DNA of 64,000 nt from Xanthomonas sacchari (GCF_024266585.1 NZ_CP100647.1:3763001-3827000), one strand, 5' to 3'. Positions 1 to 9,078 are shown, counted from the first letter of the stretch. Program-made: numbers and translations. The notes: a model not told the origin generated them from the sequence alone.

Positions 1-518
1 TCGCGCTCGATGTCGGCTTCCACGCGTTGCAGCGGCTGGCCGGTCTCGCGGGCGATGACCCGGGCGATGCGGGCGCGCGCCTTGAGGATCTCGCTGGCCT
101 GGATGGCGATGTCGCTGGCCGGGCCGCCGGCGCCACCGCTGGGCTGATGGATCAGGAACCGGGTCTGCGGCAGGCACACCCGGCGTTCGCGCGGCACGCC
201 CAGGAACACGTGCGTGGCCGCGCTGCCGACCCAGCCCGAGCCGATCATGTCGACCGGCGCGGAAATGAAGCGCAGCGCATCGTGGATGGCGTCGCCGGAT
301 TCGAGATGGCCGCCCGGCGAGGACACGATCATGGCGATCGGCGCGTCGGATTCGGCATCCAGCGCCAGCAGGTGGCGCACCGCCTGATAGGCGCTGGCGT
401 CGGTGATGGTGCCGAACAGCAGCAGGGTCCGCGCACGGAACGCCTTCTCCTCCAGGAAGGCGCCGGACGGCGCGAGCGCGGCGGGCGCGGCGGGAGAGGT
501 TTCGTCGGAACGCAGCAT
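1..518 (-). CDS. ClpP-family protein, nucleophile Ser replaced by Thr (partial)
   Basis: The 3' end lies outside the window; 172 residues are visible from an ATG at 518 preceded by a GGAG about 9 nt upstream. The fold signature of the Clp protease proteolytic subunit is clear: IVSSPGGHLESGDAIHD at 64-80, the region around GSAATHVF at 98-105, and LIHQPSGG at 122-129 with the catalytic His at 124. In canonical ClpP the segment GQAASM carries the nucleophile Ser; here that position is Thr102. The catalytic Asp would lie beyond the window. An extra N-terminal stretch of about 20 residues, rich in Ala and Pro, is present. It may be a non-canonical or inactive ClpP paralogue. It is divergent from the sigma factor gene. 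Confidence 0.8.
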   Translation of the reverse strand, partial: MLRSDETSPAAPAALAPSGAFLEEKAFRARTLLLFGTITDASAYQAVRHLLALDAESDAPIAMIVSSPGGHLESGDAIHDALRFISAPVDMIGSGWVGSAATHVFLGVPRERRVCLPQTRFLIHQPSGGAGGPASDIAIQASEILKARARIARVIARETGQPLQRVEADIER

Positions 519-573
519 CGGCCTGTCTCCATGTATGGTGGGTTTCCCTCCCAACGAACGACGGGGCCGCGAC

Positions 574-1383
574 GTGACATTCCCGACCGACGCGCAGGCT
601 GCCAGCGGCGACGACGCGCTGCGCCCCCAGTTGCTGGCCCTGGCGCGACGCTGGGTCGGCCAGGGCGAGGACGCCGAGGATCTGGTGCAGGAGACCTATC
701 TGCGGGCGGCCCAGGGGCCGCTGCCGGGGGGCGGCCGCGACGCCTGGCTGACCACCGTGCTGCGCCATCTGTGCATCGACCGCCAGCGTCGCCGCGGCCG
801 CTACCGGGCCTTGTTGGAGCGCATGGCGCAGGAACACGCACCGCCCGTAGCCGACGACGCGGACGGGCCGCTGCGGTACGCCCTCCACAGCGCGGCGGTC
901 GCGCAGGCCCTCGCCACGCTGGTGCGCACACTGCCGGCCGGCGACGTGGCGATGCTGCTGCTCGCCGAGGCCTTCGACTTCAGCCATGCCGAGTTGGCGG
1001 CGCTGGCGGCGCGCAGCGAAAGCGCCTCGCGCCAGCATCTGCGGCGCCTGTTGCAGCGCGCGCGTGCGGCGATGGCGGACGCCCCCGCGCCGACGACCGC
1101 CGACCCGCACGACGACGCCTGCCTGCTGGCGCTGTGCCGCCATGCCTTGCGGCACGGCGATCCGGCCGGGCTGGTCGCCACCTTGCGCGCGGCGCGGCCG
1201 CAGGCCCTGCTGGCCAGCGCCTGGTCGGTGTCGGCCTCGGCGCACGCCGCGCCCAGCCCCGCGCCGGTCTATGCGCAGCCGCTGCAGCAGCACGGGCAAC
1301 TGGGCCTGCTGATCCGCAACGGCGACGGCGTGCTGACTTGGCTGCCGTTGTGCGAACTCGCCGAGGCGCCCTGCCTGGCGTGA
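574..1383 (+). CDS. ECF-type RNA polymerase sigma factor
   Basis: Predicted product of 269 aa from a GTG at 574. An in-frame ATG at 535 would add 13 residues and leave only 16 bp to the divergent ClpP-like start. Region 2 is recognisable: ALARRWVGQGEDAEDLVQET, followed by DAWLTTVLRHLCIDRQRRR. Region 4 is weaker (FDFSHAELAALAARSESASR, LRRLLQRARAAM) but has the helix-turn-helix pattern. A C-terminal extension of about 100 residues goes beyond the usual ECF length and has no recognised motif. No anti-sigma gene is adjacent; the neighbours are the divergent ClpP-like gene and a convergent SDR gene. Promoter target unknown. Confidence 0.75.
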   Translation: MTFPTDAQAASGDDALRPQLLALARRWVGQGEDAEDLVQETYLRAAQGPLPGGGRDAWLTTVLRHLCIDRQRRRGRYRALLERMAQEHAPPVADDADGPLRYALHSAAVAQALATLVRTLPAGDVAMLLLAEAFDFSHAELAALAARSESASRQHLRRLLQRARAAMADAPAPTTADPHDDACLLALCRHALRHGDPAGLVATLRAARPQALLASAWSVSASAHAAPSPAPVYAQPLQQHGQLGLLIRNGDGVLTWLPLCELAEAPCLA

Positions 1384-1427
1384 GCACGGCACACGCCGGC
1401 GCGCCAGTCGCACCGGCGTCCCTCGCA

Positions 1428-2198
1428 TCAGTACCTGCGCACGGGAAAGCGCTCGGAGAACCCATCGAACACGGCACGCTCGACGTCGAGGCGATGCCGA
1501 AACTCCGCCGAAGCGGTCATCCCGAAGCCGAGTTCATCGGCCTGCCCCGCCGCGAGCCCGGCGAAGACGGCGTCGCAGAAGTCCTCCACGTCCGCGCCAT
1601 GGGCCACGCCAGAGCCCGCCAACCCGGTGCGGACGGCGGGCGGAATGATTTCCACGACCCTGACCGACGTCGCGGCGAGCGCGAACCGGAGGTTGGCCGT
1701 ATAGCTGTGGATCGCGGCCTTGCAGGCGCTGTAGACCGGGGCGAACGGCTGCGGAACGAGGGCGCCGCCGGAGGAGACATTGGCGATGAGCGCGGGCTTG
1801 CCATGCTGCAGCAACAGCGGGACCAGCAAATGGTTCAGATGCACGACGGCAGAAAACAGAATATCGATCTCGCGTTGGCGCTCGGCCCAGGGCGCCTGGT
1901 CGTCGGCGAGCGCGACGCGTCGCTGGATCCCGGCATTGTTGACGACCACGCGCAGCCCGGGATGCCGCACGTGCAGGTACTGCGCGAGTCGCTCGCGTTC
2001 TTCGGCGACCCCGATGTCGTTGACCAGGGTCTGCAGGCCGGGCGCCGTCGCGGCCGCGCGGTCGAGCCTGCCTGCATCGCGGCCGGTGACCAGCACGTTT
2101 GCGCCCGCGGCCAGGAAGCGCCGCGCGAGGCCGAACCCGATGCCGTCGCTGCCGCCGGTCATCAACACCTCCACGCCTGCGAACGTCGTTGCGGACAT
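1428..2198 (-). CDS. SDR family oxidoreductase (DltE-like)
   Basis: Predicted 256-aa short-chain dehydrogenase. It has the cofactor motif TGGSDGIG at 14-21, NNAG at 87-90, Ser at 142-143, and the catalytic pair Tyr156 and Lys160 in YSACK. The start chosen (2198) has GGAG 9 nt upstream; two further in-frame ATGs lie just 5' and could also be used. The pattern resembles the DltE/COG3967 group of NAD(P)-dependent oxidoreductases; the substrate cannot be read from sequence. It is divergent from a MarR-type regulator with two operator-like sites between them, so repression by that regulator is likely. Confidence 0.8.
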   Translation of the reverse strand: MSATTFAGVEVLMTGGSDGIGFGLARRFLAAGANVLVTGRDAGRLDRAAATAPGLQTLVNDIGVAEERERLAQYLHVRHPGLRVVVNNAGIQRRVALADDQAPWAERQREIDILFSAVVHLNHLLVPLLLQHGKPALIANVSSGGALVPQPFAPVYSACKAAIHSYTANLRFALAATSVRVVEIIPPAVRTGLAGSGVAHGADVEDFCDAVFAGLAAGQADELGFGMTASAEFRHRLDVERAVFDGFSERFPVRRY

Positions 2199-2266
2199 CG
2201 TCATCGTCTCCATTGGATGCGGGCACCCTGGGCCGGCATCGCATGCCTGCCGGCGGTCGCGCACAA

Positions 2267-2313
2267 GTTGTCATGTCAACCCAGAAGTACGCCGATCGGG
2301 TTGTCATGTCAAC
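2267..2313. promoter_or_regulatory. tandem MarR-type operator pair
   Basis: The palindromic sequence GTTGTCATGTCAAC occurs twice, at 2267-2280 and 2300-2313. Six of seven arm positions are complementary. The two copies are 33 bp apart centre to centre, about three helical turns, and identity continues for one more base 3'. They lie between the divergent SDR and MarR genes, and the second copy overlaps the probable -35 of the MarR gene. Confidence 0.7.
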
Positions 2314-2329
2314 CTTAGCGGTCTATGGT
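2301..2329 (+). promoter_or_regulatory. promoter of the MarR gene
   Basis: TTGTCA at 2301-2306 and TATGGT at 2324-2329 are separated by 17 bp. The start expected from this spacing falls at or next to the ATG at 2336, so the mRNA may be leaderless or nearly so. The -35 lies inside the second operator, which fits autorepression. Confidence 0.5.
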
Positions 2330-2335
2330 GACCGC

Positions 2336-2779
2336 ATGAAACAAGCGCGACTTTCCACCCGCGAGCTGGCGATCTGGCACGCCTTCAAGCAGATGGGCCA
2401 GACGGTGATGGCGGCCGTCGAAAAGGACCTGGCCGCCGGTGTCGGCCTGACCGGCAGCGACTTCGGCGTGTTGTCGCGGCTGGTGGATCTGGGCAAGGGC
2501 GAGCTGCGCCAACAGGCGCTCGCCGATTCCATGGGCTGGCACAAGAGCCGGCTGTCGCATCAGCTCACGCGCATGCAGGCGCGCGGCCTGATCCGCCGCA
2601 GCGATGCCGAACCGCGCGTGGTGACGGTCGCCATCACCGCCCTGGGCCGGGAAAAGATCGCCGCGGCGCGACCGGTCCATGCCGCGGCGGTAAGAACCCG
2701 GCTGCTCGATCGCCTCAGCACGGAAGACGCGCAGGTCCTCCTGAAACTCTCCGCGACGCTCGGGGCAGACCAGAGCTGA
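2336..2779 (+). CDS. MarR family transcriptional regulator
   Basis: Predicted product of 147 aa, the usual MarR length. The winged helix is visible as LRQQALADSMGWHKSRLSHQ (recognition helix region), followed by LTRMQARGLIRR and a wing with EPRVVTVAIT. The dimerisation helices are at both ends. The ATG at 2336 is chosen because longer in-frame starts run through the operator region. It is divergent from the SDR gene and probably controls it and itself through the paired operators. The ligand is unknown. Confidence 0.85.
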   Translation: MKQARLSTRELAIWHAFKQMGQTVMAAVEKDLAAGVGLTGSDFGVLSRLVDLGKGELRQQALADSMGWHKSRLSHQLTRMQARGLIRRSDAEPRVVTVAITALGREKIAAARPVHAAAVRTRLLDRLSTEDAQVLLKLSATLGADQS

Positions 2780-2942
2780 CCTCGGTGCGCCGCGTCGCCA
2801 CGGCAGATCGCACTGCGTCGATGCATGCGAGCGTCGCCTTGCCACACCGATCGCGGGTCGCGCACGTGCCGGTCAGCCACACCGATGTCGGGGCGATGGG
2901 CCTGCGCTTGCCGCGCTGCCGGGCAGGCGGCCCGTAGAACGC

Positions 2943-2966
2943 AAAAGGCCGCCCGGAGGCGGCCTT
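2943..2966 (-). terminator. terminator of the cyo operon
   Basis: On the minus strand a 7-bp stem GGCCGCC/GGCGGCC with a TCCG loop, extended by AA/TT, is followed by TTTT. It lies 25 nt after the cyoD stop. Confidence 0.8.
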
Positions 2967-2990
2967 CGCGAACCTGCGGCGGTGCGCGCC

Positions 2991-3329
2991 TCAATGCATC
3001 ATGTTGACGTTGAGGTTGTGCATGACCCACAGCGAGCCGACCACCACGATGCCGATGATCAGCAGCGAGAACAGGCCCACGTGCACGTTGGAGCGCTGCT
3101 CGGCCGAGCGGTCCATGTGCAGGAAGTAGATCAGGTGCACCAGCATCTGCACCGCGGCCAGCACCGCGATGACGATGACGGTGACGCCGCGCGGGAACGC
3201 CCCGCTCATCACCATGCCGAACGGGATCACGGTCAGGATCACCGCCAGCACGAAACCGACCAGGTAGGACTTCAGGCCGCCGCCATGGCCGTGCTCGGCG
3301 TGCGCGTCGGAGGAATGATGGTTGGCCAT
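2991..3329 (-). CDS. cyoD: cytochrome o ubiquinol oxidase subunit IV
   Basis: Predicted 112-aa membrane protein with three hydrophobic segments (about 22-43, 48-69 and 82-104) and a His-rich N-terminus. Subunit IV of the bo3 oxidase has no redox centre and helps assemble subunits I and III in the inner membrane. The ATG overlaps the cyoC stop by one base (TAATG), so translation is probably coupled. It is the last gene of cyoABCD; no cyoE lies downstream. Confidence 0.93.
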   Translation of the reverse strand: MANHHSSDAHAEHGHGGGLKSYLVGFVLAVILTVIPFGMVMSGAFPRGVTVIVIAVLAAVQMLVHLIYFLHMDRSAEQRSNVHVGLFSLLIIGIVVVGSLWVMHNLNVNMMH

Positions 3330-3955
3330 TACAGCGCTCCCAGCAGGTAGACGATGGTGAACACGCCGATCCAGATCACGTCCAGGAAGTGCCAGAACAG
3401 GCTCAGGCACGCCAGGCGGGTCATGTTGCGCGGGGTCAGGCCGTTCTTGGCGATCTGGATCACCAGCACCGCCATCCACAGCAGGCCCGAGGTCACGTGC
3501 AGACCGTGGGTGCCGACCAGGGTGAAGAAGGCCGACAGGAACGCGCTGCGACCGGGGCCGGCGCCTTCCTCGATCAGGTGGTGGAACTCGTAGAGTTCCA
3601 TGCCCAGAAAGCCCAGGCCCAGCGCCGCGGTGACCGCCAGCCAGCCGTACAGGCCGCCCATGCTGCGCTTGTTCGCCGCGATGATCGCCAGGCCGAAGCC
3701 CAGGCTGCTGAACAGCAGCAGGAAGGTTTCCACCAGCACGAACTTCAGGTCGAACAGTTCCTTGGCGGTCGGGCCGTCCACCGTGGCGCCGGCCAGCACC
3801 GCATAGGTGGCGAACAGGCCGGCGAAGATGAGGCAGTCGCTCATCAGGTAGACCCAGAACCCGAAGACGGTGTTGCCGCCCGCGTCGTGATGTTCGTGGT
3901 CGTGGTCGTGGCCGCCCGCGTGGGCGGCGTGGGAATCGAGCGTCGTGGAAGCCAT
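3329..3955 (-). CDS. cyoC: cytochrome o ubiquinol oxidase subunit III
   Basis: Predicted 208-aa protein with five transmembrane segments and a His/Asp-rich N-terminus ([10 protein letters not shown]). The family signatures [21 protein letters not shown] near residue 31 and [14 protein letters not shown] near 148 are present. Subunit III binds no metals and stabilises the catalytic subunit. It starts 3 nt after the cyoB stop and overlaps cyoD by one base. Confidence 0.95.
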   Translation of the reverse strand: MASTTLDSHAAHAGGHDHDHEHHDAGGNTVFGFWVYLMSDCLIFAGLFATYAVLAGATVDGPTAKELFDLKFVLVETFLLLFSSLGFGLAIIAANKRSMGGLYGWLAVTAALGLGFLGMELYEFHHLIEEGAGPGRSAFLSAFFTLVGTHGLHVTSGLLWMAVLVIQIAKNGLTPRNMTRLACLSLFWHFLDVIWIGVFTIVYLLGAL

Positions 3956-3958
3956 GGT

Positions 3959-5959
3959 TCAGACCGCCTTTGCGGCGTTGGCCGCGTGTTGCTGTTCCAG
4001 CAGGGCGAAACGCGCGTTCTCGATGCGTTCCACTTCCTCCGCCGGGACCCAGTAATCGATGTCGTCATCGAAGGTGCGCGCGATGAAGCTGCCGATCATG
4101 CCGACCAGGCCGATCACCGCCATCCACCAGATGTGCCAGATCAGGCCGAACCCCAGCACGATGCTGAAGGCGCCGATCCAGAACCCCGCCGCCGTGTTGC
4201 GCGGCATGTGGATCGGTTCGTACTTGGCCGGACGCGCCCAGCCCTTGCCCTTGAGCTTGTCTTCCCAGAACTGGTCGCGGTCGTCGATGTGCGGCAGCAC
4301 CGCGAAGTTGTAGAACGGCGGCGGCGAGGAGGTCGCCCACTCCAGGGTCCGGCCGTCCCACGGGTCGCCGGTCAGGTCCATGTTTTCCTTACGCTTCCAG
4401 ATGCTGTAGCCGATCTGCACCAGGTTCAGGAAGATGCCGGTGCCGATGATCGCCGCACCCACCGCGGCCACCATCAGCCACGGCGCCCACTCCGGGTGGT
4501 TGTAGCTGTTCATGCGCCGGGTCATGCCCATGAAGCCGAGCACGTACAGCGGCATGAAGGCGATGAAGAAGCCGATGATCCAGCACCAGAACGAGGCCTT
4601 GCCCAACGTCTCGTTGAGCTTGAAGCCGAACGCCTTCGGGAACCAGTAGGTCAGGCCCGCCAGGTAGCCGAACACCACGCCGCCGATGATCACGTTGTGG
4701 AAGTGCGCGATCAGGAACAGGCTGTTGTGCAGCACGAAGTCCACCGCCGGGATCGCCAGCATCACGCCGGTCATGCCGCCGATGGTGAAGGTGATCATGA
4801 AGCCGATGGTCCACAGCACCGGCGCGGTCATGTGCACGCGGCCACGGAACATGGTGAACAGCCAGTTGAAGATCTTCACGCCGGTGGGGATCGAGATGAT
4901 CATCGTCGTGATGCCGAAGAAGGCATTGACGTTGGCGCCCGAGCCCATCGTGAAGAAGTGGTGCAACCACACGATGAACGACAGCACGCCGATGCACGAG
5001 GTGGCGTACACCATCGAGGTGTAGCCGAACAGGCGCTTGCGGCTGAAGGTGGCGATCAGCTCGGAGAAGATGCCGAACGCCGGCAGGATCAGGATGTAGA
5101 CCTCCGGGTGGCCCCAGATCCAGATCAGGTTGACGTACATCATGGCGTTGCCGCCACCGTCATTGGTGAAGAAGTGCGTGCCCAGGTAGCGGTCGGCGCC
5201 CAGCAGCGCCAGCGCCACGGTCAGGATCGGGAACGCGGCGATGATCAGGATGTTGGTGATCAGCGCGGTCCAGGTGAAGATCGGCATGCGCATCAGGGTC
5301 ATGCCCGGCGCGCGCATGCGCATGATCGTCACGAAGAAGTTGATGCCGGTGAGCAATGTGCCCAGGCCCGAGATCTGCAATGCCCAGATGTAGTAGTCGA
5401 CACCGACGCCTGGACTGTATTCCAGCCCGGACAGCGGCGGATAGGCCAGCCAGCCGGTCTGCGCGAACTCGCCCACGCCCAGCGACAGCATGATCAGCGT
5501 CGCGCCGGCCACGAACAGCCAGAAGCTCAGCGAGTTCAGGAACGGGAACGCCACGTCGCGCGCGCCGATCTGCAGCGGCACGATCAGGTTCAGCAGGCCG
5601 GTCATGAACGGCATGGCCATGAAGAAGATCATGATCACGCCATGCGCGGTGAAGATCTGATCGTAGTGATGCGGCGGCAGGAAGCCCTCGTTGCCGCCAT
5701 GCGCGATCGCCTGCTGGGCGCGCATCAGCGCCGCATCGCTGAAGCCGCGCAGCAGCATCACCAGCGCCACCACGATGTACATGACGCCGATGCGCTTGTG
5801 GTCGACCGAGGTCAGCCATTCGCGCCACAGGTAGCCCCACAACTTGAACTTGGTGACCAATGCCAGCACCAGCAGGCCGGCCAGGACGGTGCCGATGACG
5901 GCCACCATGGCGATCGGCTCGTGATACGGAATCGCCTCGAGCGTGAGTTTACCTAGCAT
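3959..5959 (-). CDS. cyoB: cytochrome o ubiquinol oxidase subunit I
   Basis: Predicted 666-aa catalytic subunit of the haem-copper quinol oxidase, which reduces O2 to water and pumps protons. Metal ligands are visible in [11 protein letters not shown] (low-spin haem), [12 protein letters not shown] and [10 protein letters not shown] (CuB), and [10 protein letters not shown] (haem ligands). The K-channel Lys is in PTGVKIFNW. Quinol-site residues match CyoB: Arg and Asp of RGFSD, and PPHHYDQ, so the donor is ubiquinol and not cytochrome c. The start [15 protein letters not shown] matches the family start and overlaps the cyoA stop (TGATG). A longer in-frame start at 5980 was rejected. Confidence 0.97.
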   Translation of the reverse strand: MLGKLTLEAIPYHEPIAMVAVIGTVLAGLLVLALVTKFKLWGYLWREWLTSVDHKRIGVMYIVVALVMLLRGFSDAALMRAQQAIAHGGNEGFLPPHHYDQIFTAHGVIMIFFMAMPFMTGLLNLIVPLQIGARDVAFPFLNSLSFWLFVAGATLIMLSLGVGEFAQTGWLAYPPLSGLEYSPGVGVDYYIWALQISGLGTLLTGINFFVTIMRMRAPGMTLMRMPIFTWTALITNILIIAAFPILTVALALLGADRYLGTHFFTNDGGGNAMMYVNLIWIWGHPEVYILILPAFGIFSELIATFSRKRLFGYTSMVYATSCIGVLSFIVWLHHFFTMGSGANVNAFFGITTMIISIPTGVKIFNWLFTMFRGRVHMTAPVLWTIGFMITFTIGGMTGVMLAIPAVDFVLHNSLFLIAHFHNVIIGGVVFGYLAGLTYWFPKAFGFKLNETLGKASFWCWIIGFFIAFMPLYVLGFMGMTRRMNSYNHPEWAPWLMVAAVGAAIIGTGIFLNLVQIGYSIWKRKENMDLTGDPWDGRTLEWATSSPPPFYNFAVLPHIDDRDQFWEDKLKGKGWARPAKYEPIHMPRNTAAGFWIGAFSIVLGFGLIWHIWWMAVIGLVGMIGSFIARTFDDDIDYWVPAEEVERIENARFALLEQQHAANAAKAV

Positions 5960-6900
5960 CACTTGTCTCCAGAAGTGCACATGGCGACCGGCTCAGCAGC
6001 CGATGCCGGATGAGCGTCGTGGCCTTCCATCTTGTGGCCCTTGCCCATCATGTATTTGTCGATCAACGACTTGAACAGGCCGTCCTGCACCGAGGCGTAG
6101 TACGTCACCGGGTAGGCCGCCTTGTCGTTACGGTTGGCCGCCAGCACCTGGTACTCGGTCTGGCCCAGGGTCTTCTGCGAGGCCTTGACCTTGGCCACCC
6201 AGGCATCGAAGCCGGCGCGGTCGGTGGCGTGCGCGGCAAAGCCCATCTTGGCGAAGCCGTGGCCGCTGTAGTTCGCCGACAGGCCGAACATCTCGCCCGG
6301 CTCGTTGGCGATCAGGTGCAGCTTGGTCTGCATGCCGGCCATCGCATAGATCTGCGTGCCCAGTTGCGGGATGAAGAACGAGTTCATCACCGTGTCGGAG
6401 GTGATCTTGAAGTTCAGCGGCGTGTCGACCGGGAACGCGATCTCGTTGACCGTGGCGATGCCCTGCTCCGGATAGATGAACAGCCACTTCCAGTCCAGCG
6501 CCACCGCCTCGATGGTGATCGGCTTGATCTTGGAGTCCAGCGGCTTGTACGGATCCAGCGCATGCGAGGAGCGCCAGGTCAGCACCGCCAGGACCAGGAT
6601 GATCATGCACGGGATCGACCACACCACCACCTCGATCGCGGTGGAGTGCGACCAGTTCGGCTCGTAGCGGGCCTTGGTGTTGGAGGCGCGGTAGCGCCAG
6701 GCGAAGGCCAGGGTCATCACGATGACTGGGATCACCACCAGCAGCATCAGCACCACCGAGGTGATCAGCAGCGTCTTCTCGTCGTGGCCGATCTGACCCT
6801 TGGGGTTGAGGATGGCCGAGTTGCAGCCGGCCAGCAGCAGCGCGGCAAGCAGCAACAGACCGGAGCGCAGCGAGCGCCGGAGTTGTTTCAACGGAATCAT
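5959..6900 (-). CDS. cyoA: cytochrome o ubiquinol oxidase subunit II
   Basis: Predicted 313-aa lipoprotein. The signal peptide ends in a lipobox LLLAGC near residues 21-26, followed by two transmembrane helices and a periplasmic cupredoxin-like domain. The Cys/His set of CuA is absent, as in quinol oxidases. The C-terminus is His-rich (KMEGHDAH). The ATG at 6900 is preferred over 7038 because it begins the signal peptide directly. It is first in cyoABCD and overlaps cyoB by one base. Confidence 0.95.
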   Translation of the reverse strand: MIPLKQLRRSLRSGLLLLAALLLAGCNSAILNPKGQIGHDEKTLLITSVVLMLLVVIPVIVMTLAFAWRYRASNTKARYEPNWSHSTAIEVVVWSIPCMIILVLAVLTWRSSHALDPYKPLDSKIKPITIEAVALDWKWLFIYPEQGIATVNEIAFPVDTPLNFKITSDTVMNSFFIPQLGTQIYAMAGMQTKLHLIANEPGEMFGLSANYSGHGFAKMGFAAHATDRAGFDAWVAKVKASQKTLGQTEYQVLAANRNDKAAYPVTYYASVQDGLFKSLIDKYMMGKGHKMEGHDAHPASAAEPVAMCTSGDK

Positions 6901-7213
6901 CGAACGATCCAATTGCGTAGGGGATGCGGACCGCGCGGGAGCGGGAGGCGGGGCGCCGCTAGGGGCCGTCCCGCCTCCGCCGCGGCATCCGGGCCGGCAT
7001 GCGCGATCAACGACGCATTTTATGCTGCCGTGCGGCAACTCCGGAAGTCATTGACAAGCCCGGGCGGGCGCCAGGCCACGTTTTTACCTGCGACACATTG
7101 CCGCACCCGGCTGCACCGCGGCGCCGCAGGCGACCGCGCACACGGACCTGGGTCGCAGAAACCGGTGCCGCAGATACCACGAAGGCAGCCTCGCGGCTGC
7201 CTTCTGGTGCAAC
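6901..7213 (-). promoter_or_regulatory. cyo upstream region with candidate -10
   Basis: No gene is seen between cyoA and the tRNA. On the minus strand a TAAAAT element at 7017-7022 is a plausible -10 with a weak TTCCGG 18 bp upstream, about 115 nt before cyoA. The cyoA start is preceded by only a weak GGA. No oxygen-regulator site (Anr/Fnr-type TTGAT-N4-ATCAA) was recognised. Confidence 0.35.
7181..7204 (-). terminator. hairpin downstream of tRNA-Thr
   Basis: A perfect 10-bp stem GAAGGCAGCC/GGCTGCCTTC with a 4-nt loop begins 9 nt after the tRNA 3' end. There is no clear T-tract, so it may be a processing or weak termination signal. Confidence 0.5.
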
Positions 7214-7289
7214 TGGTGCCGGAAACAGGAGTCGAACCTGCGACCTACGCATTACGAATGCGCCGCTCTACCGACTGAGCTATTCCGGC
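7214..7289 (-). tRNA. tRNA-Thr(CGT)
   Basis: A 76-nt cloverleaf read on the minus strand. The acceptor stem is GCCGGAA/TTCCGGC, the D-arm GCTC/GAGC, the anticodon stem GCGCA/TGCGT with loop TTCGTAA, and the T-arm GCAGG-TTCGACT-CCTGT. The discriminator is A and CCA is encoded. Anticodon CGT reads the ACG Thr codon. Confidence 0.96.
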
Positions 7290-7299
7290 GGAACTGGCA

Positions 7300-7329
7300 A
7301 TTCTAGGCGTCGACTCGGGCTGCGGTCAA
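7300..7329 (-). promoter_or_regulatory. promoter of tRNA-Thr
   Basis: On the minus strand TTGACC (7324-7329) and TAGAAT (7300-7305) are separated by 18 bp, immediately upstream of the tRNA. The 5' leader would be only a few bases. Confidence 0.65.
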
Positions 7330-7408
7330 TCGCGCCCGGGCGCCTTGGCGGGGCCGCCGCGGACGATGCGCTACCCTTGCCGACCCGTTGTTCGCATGCC
7401 CCGCACTC

Positions 7409-8365
7409 GTGAAGTCGTTCGCCTGGTTCTGGCTGGCCTTTCTGCTGTTCTTCGCCCTTCCCTTCCCCTGCATCCTCTACGTCGGCAGCGCATGGCCGCT
7501 GCCGCTGACCCAGCGCAACCCGCCCGGATGGGCGCTGACCCTGCTGGCGCTGTCGCTGGGGCTGTGGCTGCACCTGCTCTATGCCTACCTGGACAGCTTG
7601 CTGCTGATGCCCGGACGCGCACTGCGGCGCGTGCGCCACATCCTCGCCCACGGCGTGCGCCGCGAGGCGCTGATCGAACGCGCCGCGCCGACCGGCGTCG
7701 AGGTGCAGGGATGGCCACAGTGGTCGCTGACCCTGGCCTTCGACAACCTGTCCGGCACGCGCATCCGCGACACCCTGACGATCGTGGACCGCAAGCCGGC
7801 GCAACGCCGCTTCGAGAGCAGGCGAACCGTGCCGCTGCGGCTAAGCACCACGCCGGGCGCCGCCCCGAACCTGGTGCTGGAGGACGCCGAGCCGGCCCTG
7901 GACCGCGCCAGCCTGTGGCGCCGTGCGGCCGGCGCGGTGCTGCTGGTGGTCCTGGTCGGCGCCGCCTATGGCGTGGCCTGGCGCCTGCAGAACCAGGGCC
8001 TGGGCTGGACCTTCCTGACCTTCAACCACCCGCTGCTGATGTGCGCGCTGGTGCTCAACGGCTACCTGCTGGCCTTGCGCGTGATCCTGCGCGTGATCCG
8101 CAGCAACACGACTGACCAGACCTTGACCTACCGCGGCCTGCGCGCCCGCGCGCGGGTGCTGGACGTGCGCCAGACCGGCACCACCCTCAACGAGCAGCCG
8201 CAGGTCGAGTTCCGCGTGGCGTTCGAGGACGCGTCCGGCAACAGCCACGAGGCGACGGTACGGCGGTTCGTGCCGCTGCTCGACATCGGCCGGCTGCCGC
8301 GCGAGACGGTGTCGGTGCTGTACGACCCGCAACACCCCTCCCGCGCCGACCTGGAGCTGCCATGA
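7409..8365 (+). CDS. DUF3592-like membrane protein
   Basis: Predicted 318-aa inner-membrane protein from a GTG at 7409; a TTG at 7388 is an alternative and neither has a good ribosome binding site. Hydrophobic segments lie near the N-terminus (FAWFWLAFLLFFALPFP), around 40-60, and twice in the second half (AGAVLLVVLVGAAYGVAW; the stretch around LLMCALVLNGYLLALRVIL). The C-terminal 90 residues (GLRARARVLDVRQTGTTLNE onward, ending VSVLYDPQHPSRADLEL) have the pattern of a DUF3592 domain. It overlaps the next gene by 4 bp (ATGA), implying co-translation. Function unknown. Confidence 0.7.
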   Translation: MKSFAWFWLAFLLFFALPFPCILYVGSAWPLPLTQRNPPGWALTLLALSLGLWLHLLYAYLDSLLLMPGRALRRVRHILAHGVRREALIERAAPTGVEVQGWPQWSLTLAFDNLSGTRIRDTLTIVDRKPAQRRFESRRTVPLRLSTTPGAAPNLVLEDAEPALDRASLWRRAAGAVLLVVLVGAAYGVAWRLQNQGLGWTFLTFNHPLLMCALVLNGYLLALRVILRVIRSNTTDQTLTYRGLRARARVLDVRQTGTTLNEQPQVEFRVAFEDASGNSHEATVRRFVPLLDIGRLPRETVSVLYDPQHPSRADLELP

Positions 8366-9078
8366 AGACGCCGCCCACCCCACTGGTCTTCGCCGGTGTC
8401 GTCCTGCTGCTCGGCGGCATCGCCTGCGCCGGGGGCGCTTGGGACACCATCCGCGCCACCCTGCAGGCGGGACCGCGTCTGCAGGCGGCGGACTCGGCGG
8501 CCGCCCTGCAGGCCACCGCCAAGCCGCAGTCGCTGGCGGTCCCCCCGGCCGCTCCTGCCACCGCCGTCCCCGAACCGGAGCCGCCAGCACCGCATGGCAA
8601 CCTGCTGTTCGACCCGGCGCGGCTACGCGCCGCGCGGCAGGCGCTGGCGGCTCTGCCCGGGCTGCAGGGCCACGACCTGCGCGTGTTCCATGCCGTGCAC
8701 TTCTACGACGACCGGATCGGACTCGAACTGCTGGATCCCGCACAGCCGGACCACGTGGACGAATACAGCTTCGACCACGCTGGCTGGCACAAGGAAAAGC
8801 CCGTGAATCCGCGCATGTTCGGGCCATTCCTGAAGCCGGCCACCGACACCGCCGCGTTGCAGGACATCGCCTTCGAGGGCGCCTACCGGGTGGCCACGGC
8901 CCTGAAGGAACAGGACGAGGCACTGCAGGCCGCCCCCAAGGAAGTGGATCACGTGTACGTGCTGGTGGGTCGTCGCGGGCACCTGCGCTGGATGCCGGAC
9001 GGCGTGCAAGGCGATCGCGTCACCGTGGGCATCGACTTCGATGCGCAGGGGCGGCCGCACGGCGTGCAGCGCCACTGA
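8362..9078 (+). CDS. exported or anchored protein of unknown function
   Basis: Predicted 238-aa product with an N-terminal hydrophobic segment (about 8-25), then a Pro/Ala-rich linker to about residue 78, then a soluble domain. The segment carries a Cys (GGIACAGG) but no strict lipobox. The soluble part contains VFHAVHFYDDRIGLELLDP and a C-terminal strand pair (RRGHLRWMPDGVQGDRVTVGIDF), no family recognised. It is translationally coupled to the DUF3592-like gene, so the two may act together at the envelope. Confidence 0.65.
   Translation: MKTPPTPLVFAGVVLLLGGIACAGGAWDTIRATLQAGPRLQAADSAAALQATAKPQSLAVPPAAPATAVPEPEPPAPHGNLLFDPARLRAARQALAALPGLQGHDLRVFHAVHFYDDRIGLELLDPAQPDHVDEYSFDHAGWHKEKPVNPRMFGPFLKPATDTAALQDIAFEGAYRVATALKEQDEALQAAPKEVDHVYVLVGRRGHLRWMPDGVQGDRVTVGIDFDAQGRPHGVQRH

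Noticed and set aside
3389..5956. An 855-aa open frame on the + strand opposite cyoB.
   Set aside because: It is antisense to a fully recognisable cyoB, has a His/Gln/Arg-biased composition typical of a shadow frame, and matches no family.
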